A stretch of 64,000 nucleotides of DNA from an uncultured Clostridia bacterium (lineage in GTDB: Bacteria > Bacillota > Clostridia > Christensenellales > CAAEEZ01): contig CAKRNA010000004.1 in the NCBI GenBank assembly GCA_934365195.1, positions 1 to 64,000 of the forward strand, read 5' to 3'. Both the position numbers and the translations under genes were made by a program. Position 1 is the first letter of the stretch; every line of letters starts with the position of its first letter. The notes under the pieces are model-generated. The model was not told where the DNA came from. It made no database searches and saw only the letters and a program-made list of their open reading frames with translations. This document shows positions 1-7,720 of this stretch, piece by piece.

Positions 1-53
1 GTACTTGGTTGGAAACGACCCGGGAGGATAAGGAGTTGCCGATTTTCAATTAA
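1..53 (+). CDS. 3' end of an upstream gene (partial, unidentified)
   Basis: Two forward frames end in stops before the terminator. One ends in YLVGNDPGG (stop 29-31) and the other in ELPIFN (stop 51-53). I cannot choose between them; the first has codons closer to this genome's preference. The segment 7-20 can also fold into a GGTTG-GAAA-CGACC hairpin with a GNRA loop, so it could instead be the 3' end of a structured RNA. Only the presence of a transcript ending at the following terminator is reasonably safe. Confidence 0.3.
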   Translation, partial: TWLETTREDKELPIFN

Positions 54-78
54 GACCTACAAACGTAGGTCTTTTTTA
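52..78 (+). terminator. Intrinsic terminator
   Basis: AAGACCTAC, loop AAAC, GTAGGTCTT, followed by a run of T. This is a perfect 9-bp stem that closes the transcript entering from the left edge. Confidence 0.9.
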
Positions 79-79
79 T

Positions 80-531
80 TTGCTTTATATTCCAAGTTTG
101 TATTTGTGTTTATATTTATTCTAAGTTTTGCCTTTATATTTGCTCCTTATTCCACATTCTACCTTTATATCCGTTAATTCCACTTATGCCTTTGTGTGAT
201 TGTTTACTGATATGCATTTTGTGGTGGCTTTTATGTTCTAAGTTTAGTCTATTCCACTTATGTCTTTATGTGATTGCTTATTATTATTGATATGTTTTTT
301 GCAGTTACATTTTACTCCTAGTTTTGTTTTGATATTTATTTTAGGTTTTATCATTTTAATTATTCTAAATTCTTAGTTCAGGTTTGTACTTTTTTTTATA
401 TATAGGTTTTATTTATGTTTTGTATTTTATCCATACCTATTTGCTGATTAATTGTTCTTTGTTATCAAAGTTGTTTTGCTTGTAAAATAGTTTTGTTATG
501 CGGTAATTACTGCAATTTTTCTAAAATATGG
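80..531. repeat. AT-rich intergenic region with degenerate direct repeats
   Basis: There is no credible gene here. The stretch is T-rich and contains two imperfect copies of a ~50-bp unit, at about 176-221 and 251-304. Both begin ATTCCACTTATG and contain GTGATTG and TGATATG. The shorter phrase TTCTAAGTTT recurs near 118 and 235. No transposase or open frame is associated with it. Confidence 0.5.
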
Positions 532-537
532 TATAAT
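532..537 (+). promoter_or_regulatory. -10 box directly before a start codon
   Basis: TATAAT lies exactly 6 nt before the ATG at 544, so transcription would begin at or next to the A of the start codon. The -35 region is weak (TTACTG near 507). No Shine-Dalgarno sequence is present. Confidence 0.55.
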
Positions 538-543
538 AAAAAT

Positions 544-1071
544 ATGGAAACGAGATTTAAAAAATTTAACGTAGCAAACCTAATAGTAACCGTTGTATTA
601 TCGATATTTTGCGTAGTGGAAGCGGTAGTTTTGCCTGTAAATACTATGATAATGCCGATTTTGTTTGCTGTTTCGGTATTTTGTAATTTGTTTTATACTT
701 TTTATGCTTATCAAATTGCTTTACGCAAGAGGTATAATTTGATGAATAATTACGAGGATGGCGGAAGATACAAGAGCGAGATATTCGATTACAACGTATT
801 TTCTTGCAATGGCATAATCGCACTTTCAACAACCGTGCAAAACGTTGTGCTACTTATTACCTATTTACCACTTGCTATAAACAAGCAAACCGCAAGTGTT
901 ATTACGGCGTCTTCTATTATTTTTGCTATTTGTACGCTTGTTTGGTTTGTGTCGGTTTTGCTAAAAGAGGGTAACGTGCAACAATATATTAAGAAAACGA
1001 ACTCGCTTTTCAAAGAGCCGATAATGGTTTCTACGGGGACTTTGGAAATTCCGCCACGCAAGGAAGATTAG
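544..1071 (+). CDS. Small integral membrane protein of unknown function
   Basis: A 175-residue protein with four hydrophobic segments (roughly residues 10-30, 35-55, 90-110 and 118-140) and a polar C-terminus. I do not recognise the family. The reading frame is open from a TTG at 493, but the ATG at 544 is preferred because a TATAAT box ends 6 nt before it and the upstream 17 codons would overlap the promoter. The transcript therefore looks leaderless. A GGAATTTTA-TTGA-TAAAATTCC hairpin (1072-1093) follows the stop but has no T-run. Confidence 0.65.
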   Translation: METRFKKFNVANLIVTVVLSIFCVVEAVVLPVNTMIMPILFAVSVFCNLFYTFYAYQIALRKRYNLMNNYEDGGRYKSEIFDYNVFSCNGIIALSTTVQNVVLLITYLPLAINKQTASVITASSIIFAICTLVWFVSVLLKEGNVQQYIKKTNSLFKEPIMVSTGTLEIPPRKED

Positions 1072-1122
1072 GGAATTTTATTGATAAAATTCCGACTGGA
1101 TTTATGGAAAATCTGCTAGAAT

Positions 1123-1158
1123 TATAATGATTTTGTTAAAAGCAAAGTATTGAGGTGA
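1123..1158 (+). promoter_or_regulatory. -10 box and strong RBS for the SdpI-like gene
   Basis: TATAAT at 1123-1128 has only a weak -35. GAGGTGATT at about 1152-1160 is a near-full anti-16S match and fixes the start at the ATG at 1163. Confidence 0.55.
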
Positions 1159-1162
1159 TTTT

Positions 1163-1582
1163 ATGTTTAAAATTGGCGTGTATAACGGCGGTTACTGGAT
1201 AAGTATGCTTGTTGTAAGTATGCTTATGGGCGTGCTTACCGTAATTATAGGTACGCTTTTTTTGAAAAAACCTCCTAAAAAGATAAACGGTATATACGGC
1301 TATCGCACGGCAAGGTCTATGAAAAATCTCGATACTTGGCAATTTGCTCAAAAGTATTGCGGCAAAATATTTGTTAAGTATGGAATTATTTTTACAATAT
1401 TATCCGTAATTTTGTTTGTCTCGATAACCTTATCGGTAAAAACCGTGGAAGATTTACCGACGTGGGTTGCAAATATAATTGTATTTATTGGTGCTTTATT
1501 GCTTATTTTTAGCATTATTCCAGTAGAAAAAGCCTTGAAAAATACTTTTGACAAGTTTGGTGACAGGATAAGAGAGGATTAG
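1163..1582 (+). CDS. SdpI/YhfL-family membrane protein
   Basis: 139 residues with about four transmembrane segments. Residues ~42-65 carry the SdpI-family signature NGIYGYRTARSMKN followed by TWQFAQ between the first and second hydrophobic segments. SdpI of Bacillus subtilis is the immunity protein and signal transducer for the SdpC cannibalism toxin. Short homologues occur widely without a toxin, and no sdpC-like gene is nearby, so an immunity role here is only an inference. The gene stands alone, with its own -10 box and a strong RBS. Confidence 0.8.
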   Translation: MFKIGVYNGGYWISMLVVSMLMGVLTVIIGTLFLKKPPKKINGIYGYRTARSMKNLDTWQFAQKYCGKIFVKYGIIFTILSVILFVSITLSVKTVEDLPTWVANIIVFIGALLLIFSIIPVEKALKNTFDKFGDRIRED

Positions 1583-2448
1583 AGGATGTTTTTACCTTAA
1601 AATCTTAAAAATCGGCTATTTTTAACGTAAGTTGCTTGATTTTTTGTAACACGTTTTAGAGCGGGGAAAAGCAATACTATTTGTATTTTTTTAAGGTATA
1701 ATACGGTTTATTTTTAATAATAAGCGATAGGATATATTCATAATTTAAAAAATTAAAAATTTTTTGATTGCATAATAAGTTATAAGGTTTTATTTTTACA
1801 TAAATAATTGATAAATATATAAGTATCTTAGTAGTTTTTGCGTGAAATATAATAACGATATAAAAAAAGAATTGCACCGACGTCGGTACAATTCTTTTTT
1901 AGTGAGTTTCAAAAAGGGGTTAATGAAACAATTATGTGATATTTAATTCTATTATGGCGATTTTAGTTAAGCGAGGCATCACATTAGGTTTTACCTATTT
2001 TATCTAATTTTCCTAATAATAGGGCGTTTTTTAAGAGGTTTCATAGTATAGTTTGGTGAAATTCGCAACGTCCTTAGGAAAATTTTCTCGTATTGCATCA
2101 TTTATATTATAAATTAACTTAGGCTAAAATTCAATAGTCAAAGTTGGTTATTAGTGCCACAAAAGTTCAAATTCGTCCTAAAACGAGGAGGGGAATCGTG
2201 CAGGAATGGTTTTAGCGGATAATATCGCTTGCACTTAGCCTAGAAAATACAAAAAATAAAGCCATTTGTAAAAGACTATACTTAAAACTGTAATATTTAT
2301 CCAAAATTGTGCGTATAAAGGGAGAAAACCATGGAAGCGATAAGATATATATAAAATGTGCAAAAGTCGGTTATAAGCGACAAATAGGCGGCAAGAATAC
2401 TGGTTTGTTTTGAAAAGCAATAAATCGAGAGGCAAATAAAAAAATATG
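1583..2448. other. Gene-free interval of ~0.87 kb
   Basis: Only spurious AT-rich frames occur here. It holds a free-standing palindromic terminator (1863-1900). At about 2197-2236 it also holds a nested inverted repeat, GTGCA...AGCG-GATAATAT-CGCT-TGCAC, that could be a small structured RNA or gene remnant. No promoter with good spacing was found for either. The last part carries the promoter of the alcohol dehydrogenase gene. Confidence 0.5.
1863..1900. terminator. Free-standing bidirectional terminator palindrome
   Basis: A 38-bp inverted repeat with no spacer, with arms AAAAAAGAATTG.ACCGAC and GTCGGT.CAATTCTTTTTT and a single C/A mismatch. The A-run on one side and T-run on the other allow termination in both directions. 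It is 280 bp from the nearest upstream gene end and has no convergent gene. Confidence 0.75.
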
Positions 2449-2477
2449 TTGAAAGAAAGTCAATAATGAAGTATAAT
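2449..2477 (+). promoter_or_regulatory. Sigma-A promoter of the alcohol dehydrogenase gene
   Basis: TTGAAA (2449-2454), 17-bp spacer, TATAAT (2472-2477). AGGAGG at 2487-2492 precedes the ATG at 2498. Confidence 0.85.
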
Positions 2478-2497
2478 GGTAGGAATAGGAGGAAACT

Positions 2498-3652
2498 ATG
2501 AATAATTTTATTTACGATATACCTACAAAAGTGTATTTTGGAGAGGGACAACTTGGTAACCTTGGAAAAGAAGTTGCAGCCTATGGCAAAAGAGTTTTGC
2601 TTACCTATGGCGGTGGCTCTATTAAAAAAATCGGCTTGTACGACAAGGTGATGGCAGAATTAAACAAAATCGGCGCTGAGGTGTTTGAACTTAACGGAAT
2701 CAGCCCTAATCCTAGGGTGGAATCGGTAAGGGAAGGCGCTAAAATTTGCCGTGAAAATAATATCGATGTAATACTTGCAGTAGGCGGCGGTTCGGTGCTG
2801 GATTGCAGCAAGTTTATAGGGGCGGCAACCTTCTACGACGGCGATGCTTGGGATATTTCGATAGGCAAAGCGGACGTTGAAAAGTGCTTGCCACTAATAA
2901 CCGTTTTGACGCTATCTGCAACGGGCTCCGAGATGGACTGCGGCGGCGTAATCACCAACGAGGCAACGCAAGATAAGGTGGGCAGAATGTGTAAACCTAT
3001 GCAACCTAAGGTGTCTTTTCTAGACCCTACGAACACGTACACGGTAAATGCTTATCAAACCGCTTGTGGCGCTGCGGATATTTTGTCGCATATTTTCGAG
3101 GAATATTTTAATATGGAAAAGGACCTTGAAATGCTGGACGGCTTTATGGAAGTTCTTATTAAAACGGTGATAAAATACACGCCGATAGCAATAAAAGAGC
3201 CTACAAACTACGAGGCAAGGGCAAACATTATGTGGGCTTCGTCTTGGGCAATCAACGGCTTTATCGTGGGCGGGAAGAGGCAAAATTGGAGTTGTCACCC
3301 TATGGAGCACCAACTTTCTGCCGTGTACGATATCACGCACGGATTAGGTCTTGCTATCCTTACTCCAAGATGGATGAGATACTCTTTGTCGGATAAAACG
3401 GTGGATAGATTTTACCGCTTTGCAACAAACGTATTCGGCATTGTTGGGGAGGATAAAATGGCAGTAAGCAAGCAAGGAATCGAGAAACTCGAGGAGTTCT
3501 TGTTTAAGACGATAGGGCTTACCGATAACCTAACCAAACTAGGAATAGACGAAAAACACTTTGACGTAATGTCTGAAAAAGCAGCAACTGAAAATACTTT
3601 TGCTCCGCTTTTAAAAGAGGACGTAAAGAAAATTTATGAAATGTGTTTATAA
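2498..3652 (+). CDS. Iron-containing alcohol dehydrogenase (butanol dehydrogenase-like)
   Basis: 384 residues, the normal length for group III alcohol dehydrogenases of the BdhA/YqhD type. These reduce aldehydes to alcohols with NAD(P)H in the cytoplasm. The N-terminal Rossmann-like half shows YGGGSIKKIG (~37-46), NPR (~71-73) and GGGSVLDCSK (~96-105). The metal ligands are visible as Asp194 and His198 (ADILSH), His271 (MEH) and His281 (THG), so the enzyme should be active. It is monocistronic with a consensus promoter. Likely role: disposal of fermentation reductant or detoxification of aldehydes. Substrate and cofactor preference cannot be read from the sequence. Confidence 0.92.
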   Translation: MNNFIYDIPTKVYFGEGQLGNLGKEVAAYGKRVLLTYGGGSIKKIGLYDKVMAELNKIGAEVFELNGISPNPRVESVREGAKICRENNIDVILAVGGGSVLDCSKFIGAATFYDGDAWDISIGKADVEKCLPLITVLTLSATGSEMDCGGVITNEATQDKVGRMCKPMQPKVSFLDPTNTYTVNAYQTACGAADILSHIFEEYFNMEKDLEMLDGFMEVLIKTVIKYTPIAIKEPTNYEARANIMWASSWAINGFIVGGKRQNWSCHPMEHQLSAVYDITHGLGLAILTPRWMRYSLSDKTVDRFYRFATNVFGIVGEDKMAVSKQGIEKLEEFLFKTIGLTDNLTKLGIDEKHFDVMSEKAATENTFAPLLKEDVKKIYEMCL

Positions 3653-3728
3653 CAAAACAAACGGTTTAAATTGTAAAATTGCAAAATAAACACGTGATTA
3701 TGCTAATAAAAGGGTTTACAAACAGCAA

Positions 3729-5462
3729 ATGAAAAAGGAACAATTAAAGAAACTAATAAGTGCAGCAAGAGGAAAAATAGAGGCTGATATTGTAATAAAA
3801 AACTGTAACGTTGTGGACGTTTTGGGTGGCAAGATTATACTGTCGGATATTGCGATAGTGGACAAGTACATCGTCGGCGTTGGCAAGTACTCAGGAAAGG
3901 TGGAAATTGACGGCGAGGGGCTGTATGCTTCGGCAGGCTTTATTGATAGCCATATTCACATCGAGTCGTCCTATTTGTTGCCTGAGGAACTGGGCAAAAT
4001 GATAGTACCGCTAGGCACTACCACGATAATTGCCGACCCTCACGAGATAGTGAACGTGTGCGGACTAGACGGGCTTGAGTACATTGAATCGGCAAGCAAG
4101 AATACGGCTTTAAACGTAAAAGTTATGATGCCGTCGTGCGTGCCTGCAACACCGTTTGAAACCTCAGGCGCTAATATTTTGGCTAAGGATATGGTGGGCG
4201 CAATTCGTGACAAAAGCGTGCTTGGTCTTGGCGAATTTATGAACTTTGTGGGCGTAAATAATCTGGACGACGAGGTTTTAGACAAACTACTTACTTCGAT
4301 TGACGAGGATATCGTTGTGGACGGACACGCACCGTTTTTAACGGGGAAAGACTTAAATGGCTACCTTGTTAGCGGAATTAAAACCGACCACGAGTGCGCT
4401 ACCGTTAAGGAAATGGAGGAGAAAATCTCGGCAGGTATGTACGTAATGCTAAGGGAAGGTTCTGCGTGTCACGACTTAAGAAACCTATCTAAAGGCGTAA
4501 ACTTTTACAATGCATGCAGATGTTTGCTATGTTCAGACGACCGTCAACCGAAAACAATTCTTGACTTAGGGCACGTAAATTCGCATATTAGAACGCTGGT
4601 TGAGGAGGGAATCGATCCTATTCTTGCAATTAGAATGGCTACTAAAAACCCTGCCGAATGTTACAATTTGCGGGGAGAAGGGGCGATTTGCCCGGGATAT
4701 TTTGCTAATATCGTGCTGTTTGACAACCTAAAAGACTTCAACGTTAAAAAGACTTTTATCGGCGGGAAATTAGTGGCTGAAAACGGCAAGTATTTACCAA
4801 AAGTTGAAAAGGCGGATATAAGTAAAGTTGTGAACAAAATGAACGTAAAGGGCTTTAACAAGGAGAAACTTAGCCTAAAAATTGCAGGTGACAAAGCGCT
4901 TACCATAGGTATTTGCGAGGGCGGAGTGACTACCAAAAAAGAAGTGGTGAAAGTTAGGACGGCTAATGGCGAATTTGTCTTTGACGAAAAAATCGACGCC
5001 GTAAAAGTTGCCGTTGTGGAGAGGCACAAAGGCACGGGCAACGTGGCTGTCGGATTGCTTTCTCATTACGGAATTAAGCGTGGGGCTGTGGCGCTTTCGA
5101 TTGCACACGACTCGCACAATATAATCGTGGTGGGAACTAGCGACGACGATATGGAATTTGCTGTAAACAGCCTAATTAGTCAAGGCGGCGGAATTGTGCT
5201 TGTAGACGGCGGCGAAATTCTTGAAGCAATGCCGATGCAAATTGCGGGGCTTATGAGCGCCAAGGACGGCAGGTACGTAGACGACAAACTTACAAGCCTA
5301 CATAACGTGGCTATTGAAAAACTTGGTGTAAGTAGCAGGGTAGAGCCGATTATGACTTTGTGTTTTATGTCGCTTGCGGTAATACCCGAAATTAAAATTA
5401 CCGATAAAGGCTTGTTTGACGTGGATAAATTTGCATTTACCGAAGTGAATAATATTGAATAG
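3729..5462 (+). CDS. ade: Adenine deaminase
   Basis: 577 residues, matching bacterial Ade. This amidohydrolase-superfamily metalloenzyme converts adenine to hypoxanthine plus ammonia for purine salvage. Motifs in order: DSHIHIES (His75, His77), ADPHE (~103-106), VDGHAP and TDHE, then a beta-sandwich C-terminal domain. The gene follows the alcohol dehydrogenase by 76 bp with only a weak RBS, so the ATG at 3729 is chosen from homology with the Ade N-terminus. No purine-riboswitch core was found in the gap. A long hairpin terminator follows at 5562-5624. Confidence 0.95.
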   Translation: MKKEQLKKLISAARGKIEADIVIKNCNVVDVLGGKIILSDIAIVDKYIVGVGKYSGKVEIDGEGLYASAGFIDSHIHIESSYLLPEELGKMIVPLGTTTIIADPHEIVNVCGLDGLEYIESASKNTALNVKVMMPSCVPATPFETSGANILAKDMVGAIRDKSVLGLGEFMNFVGVNNLDDEVLDKLLTSIDEDIVVDGHAPFLTGKDLNGYLVSGIKTDHECATVKEMEEKISAGMYVMLREGSACHDLRNLSKGVNFYNACRCLLCSDDRQPKTILDLGHVNSHIRTLVEEGIDPILAIRMATKNPAECYNLRGEGAICPGYFANIVLFDNLKDFNVKKTFIGGKLVAENGKYLPKVEKADISKVVNKMNVKGFNKEKLSLKIAGDKALTIGICEGGVTTKKEVVKVRTANGEFVFDEKIDAVKVAVVERHKGTGNVAVGLLSHYGIKRGAVALSIAHDSHNIIVVGTSDDDMEFAVNSLISQGGGIVLVDGGEILEAMPMQIAGLMSAKDGRYVDDKLTSLHNVAIEKLGVSSRVEPIMTLCFMSLAVIPEIKITDKGLFDVDKFAFTEVNNIE

Positions 5463-5561
5463 AGTTTAAAGTTCAAAAAAAAGAGGTAGCACGTAAAAAA
5501 TAGAGCAATATATATGATTTTGTTTGTAAGTAACTAATATTACCGTGGTAAATGAATAGAT

Positions 5562-5624
5562 GGCGGAAAACGAGGTGGTTTTGTAAATATTAAAATCAAA
5601 AAACCTTGTCCGCCGTTTTATTTT
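5562..5624 (+). terminator. Terminator of ade
   Basis: Outer stem GGCGGA/TCCGCC and inner stem GGTTTT/AAAACC, followed by TTTTATTTT. Confidence 0.7.
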
Positions 5625-5657
5625 GGGAAAAATTTGAAAAATAATTTGAATTTTGCA

Positions 5658-5686
5658 TTGACAAAACGAAATTATATGTTTATAAT
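5658..5686 (+). promoter_or_regulatory. Perfect consensus promoter of the tetR operon
   Basis: TTGACA (5658-5663), 17-bp spacer, TATAAT (5681-5686): both hexamers and the spacing are ideal. A promoter this strong in front of a repressor gene suggests tight autorepression. Confidence 0.92.
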
Positions 5687-5698
5687 GAACAGTGTTCA
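5686..5698. promoter_or_regulatory. Probable TetR operator over the transcription start
   Basis: TGAACA-G-TGTTCA is a perfect inverted repeat. It shares its first base with the -10 box and covers the expected +1. Position and symmetry are typical of autoregulated TetR-family genes. The half-site spacing (GAAC-3-GTTC) differs by one base from the Gram-positive LexA box, which needs 4. Confidence 0.8.
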
Positions 5699-5713
5699 GA
5701 AATAGGAGAAAAA

Positions 5714-6259
5714 ATGCCAAGACCAAGAGAAATTGATGACGAAATTATATTAAAAGAGGCTGAAAGGTTAATCGGCGAGGACGGTTACGAAAACTTTTCT
5801 ATGCGAAAACTTGCCTCTGCTTGTGGGATTGCGTTAGGTAGCATTTACACCCACTTTGAAAGGAAGGTGGATATTTTATTCACCTTAGCAAAGGAGTTTT
5901 GGGAGGAATGCTACGACGGAATACAGGACGAAGGTGAGGATTTTTTCTCGTACGTAAAAAAGATATACGTGCATTTGTCTAGTTATTTAACCACTTTTAG
6001 AAAGGGGTTACTTAATTCGCTTATCAACTTAAAAAGCCCCGAAAAAGAGGACGGTATCAACATGATGAGTAGGTATTTAAAGGTGATTAAGGACAAACTG
6101 GACGAAAAACTTGCTAGGTTAAATCCAGAGCCAAGGATTGTGGCTGAAAACAAGGGTGAGTTTTTATCATTTGTTCAAAGAAATATCGTAGCAATGCTGT
6201 TAAACGGCGACGATTACGAGTTTTTTGATAAATTACTAAGGGTTTTATTACAAAATTAG
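5714..6259 (+). CDS. TetR/AcrR-family transcriptional repressor
   Basis: 181 residues. The N-terminal ~50 residues form the TetR helix-turn-helix (MRKLASACGIALGSIYTHF), and the divergent remainder is the ligand-binding/dimer domain. An AGGAG RBS precedes the ATG. The palindrome at 5686-5698 indicates autoregulation. The next gene starts 9 bp after the stop, so the repressor probably controls its own operon, including the membrane protein. The ligand is unknown. Confidence 0.9.
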   Translation: MPRPREIDDEIILKEAERLIGEDGYENFSMRKLASACGIALGSIYTHFERKVDILFTLAKEFWEECYDGIQDEGEDFFSYVKKIYVHLSSYLTTFRKGLLNSLINLKSPEKEDGINMMSRYLKVIKDKLDEKLARLNPEPRIVAENKGEFLSFVQRNIVAMLLNGDDYEFFDKLLRVLLQN

Positions 6260-6268
6260 GAGGACATT

Positions 6269-7054
6269 ATGGTTCAAGCAGTATTTGAAATGTTATTCGA
6301 CCTTGCATATTTTGCAACGGCATTAACGGTAGGCATAATTTTGGTAAGAAAAGCAAAATCTACTTACCTAAAATTATTCGGTATTATGGCAATCGTTTTA
6401 GCAAGTGGCGATTCTTTCCACCTAGTACCTAGGGTGTATTCTTTGTTCACCAACACGATGGAGCAAAATGCATTAGCACTAGGACTAGGACAAGCAATCA
6501 CTTCGGTTACAATGACGATTTTCTACGTTATTTTGTATCATATTTGGGAACTTAGGTCGGAGAAAAAATCTACTCCGTTAAGAGTTGCTATATATATTTT
6601 AGCGCTTGTAAGAATTATCTTGTGTTGCTTGCCACAAAACGAATGGTTTAATAGCAATTCTCCAGTATTTTGGGGCATTATTCGTAATATTCCGTTTGCT
6701 ATTATGGGTATTATCATCATTGTTCTATGCTTTGTTAGATACAAAGAAGCAAACGATAAAGACTACTTGCAAATGGGCATCGCAGTTATCCTTTCATTCG
6801 GATTCTATATCCCTGTTGTTATTTGGGCAAACACATTGCCTGCAATCGGCTCGTTGATGGTTCCGAAAACCTTGGCATACGTATGGGTAGTTATGATTGG
6901 CTTTATGGAGTTCAAGCGTGAGATGAAAGACGAAAAGGTTGGGGCTAAAAGCGAAGCAACCGAAGAGGTGGAGGCTACCACAATCGAAGATGAAACATCG
7001 AGCGAGGAAACCGTAGAAGTTAGCGAAAATGCTAGCGAAGGAGTAGAAAAATAA
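6269..7054 (+). CDS. Polytopic membrane protein with acidic C-terminal tail, TetR-controlled
   Basis: 261 residues with about seven transmembrane segments between residues 5 and 215, then a ~40-residue tail rich in Glu, Ser and Thr. A GDSFHLVPR motif lies between segments 2 and 3. I do not recognise a named family. It is translated from an AGGAGG RBS overlapping the end of tetR and is co-transcribed with it. It is therefore the probable target of the repressor and may act as an exporter, sensor or membrane-stress protein; this is inference from context. A terminator follows. Confidence 0.6.
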   Translation: MVQAVFEMLFDLAYFATALTVGIILVRKAKSTYLKLFGIMAIVLASGDSFHLVPRVYSLFTNTMEQNALALGLGQAITSVTMTIFYVILYHIWELRSEKKSTPLRVAIYILALVRIILCCLPQNEWFNSNSPVFWGIIRNIPFAIMGIIIIVLCFVRYKEANDKDYLQMGIAVILSFGFYIPVVIWANTLPAIGSLMVPKTLAYVWVVMIGFMEFKREMKDEKVGAKSEATEEVEATTIEDETSSEETVEVSENASEGVEK

Positions 7055-7100
7055 TTAAAGTTGCAAACAGACCTTATTTTTCATAACTCAATTAGTAAAA

Positions 7101-7128
7101 AGTGGCGACAATTGTCGCCGCTTTTTAT
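7101..7128 (+). terminator. Terminator of the tetR operon
   Basis: GGCGACAATTGTCGCC palindrome followed by CTTTTTATTTT. Confidence 0.85.
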
Positions 7129-7720
7129 TTTGTATCAATTTTATGTTTGTTTTATATTAAATTTATACCTAATATCCGGTTATGCTTACTTTATATTTAG
7201 ATTATGATTATTTGTGTTTTTTTGGTTTAGATTGGTTTTTTGTGCTAAGAATGGATTTATTCTATTTTATACATAGTGTAGTTTTTTTATTTTACATAAT
7301 TATAAACTCGATTAAACTAAAAAAATATAAAATCACATTGTGAGTGTGGTATAAATTCGATAGTAAAAGACAAAACAAGACAAAAATAGTGATAATATTA
7401 CCAAAAATTAAAAGCGGTTTGCAATATAATAAAAGTAGGAAGTCGAGTGCTTTCCTAAAAAAAACAAATCAAATCAAAAAAATAGCGGCGTAATTGCCGC
7501 TATTTTTTTATAAATGATTTTTAGTTTTGTAATGACTTAGTACAGGCGGTAATTTGCAATGATAAACTTATGCTAGATATATTATTTTCAACTTAGCGTT
7601 GCTTACGTTTGCCTTTTGCCGTTTACTCGTATTTTTAGAGGTTTACCGTTTTGCGCTAATATATTTGCAACTATTACCTTTTTATCCTTAATAGTTTATA
7701 TGTTTAATATTACTCTAAAA
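7129..7720. other. Intergenic region between convergent operons
   Basis: No gene seen. A TATAAT box (7425-7430) without a good -35, a TAGGAA/TTCCTA hairpin (~7437-7458) and the terminator at 7477-7510 could together define a ~75-nt transcript, but this is weak. The remainder is plain AT-rich DNA. Confidence 0.4.
7477..7510. terminator. Bidirectional terminator
   Basis: AAAAAAATAGCGGC-GTAATT-GCCGCTATTTTTTTA. It is the only hairpin downstream of the minus-strand GH35 gene, 210 bp past its stop, so it probably ends that transcript. Confidence 0.75.

Noticed and set aside
3653..3728. Purine riboswitch before adenine deaminase
   Set aside because: The gap is only 76 nt and lacks the conserved three-way junction elements.
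5687..5697. LexA/SOS box before tetR
   Set aside because: GAAC and GTTC are separated by 3 nt, whereas the Gram-positive LexA box needs 4; the perfect symmetry fits a TetR operator better.
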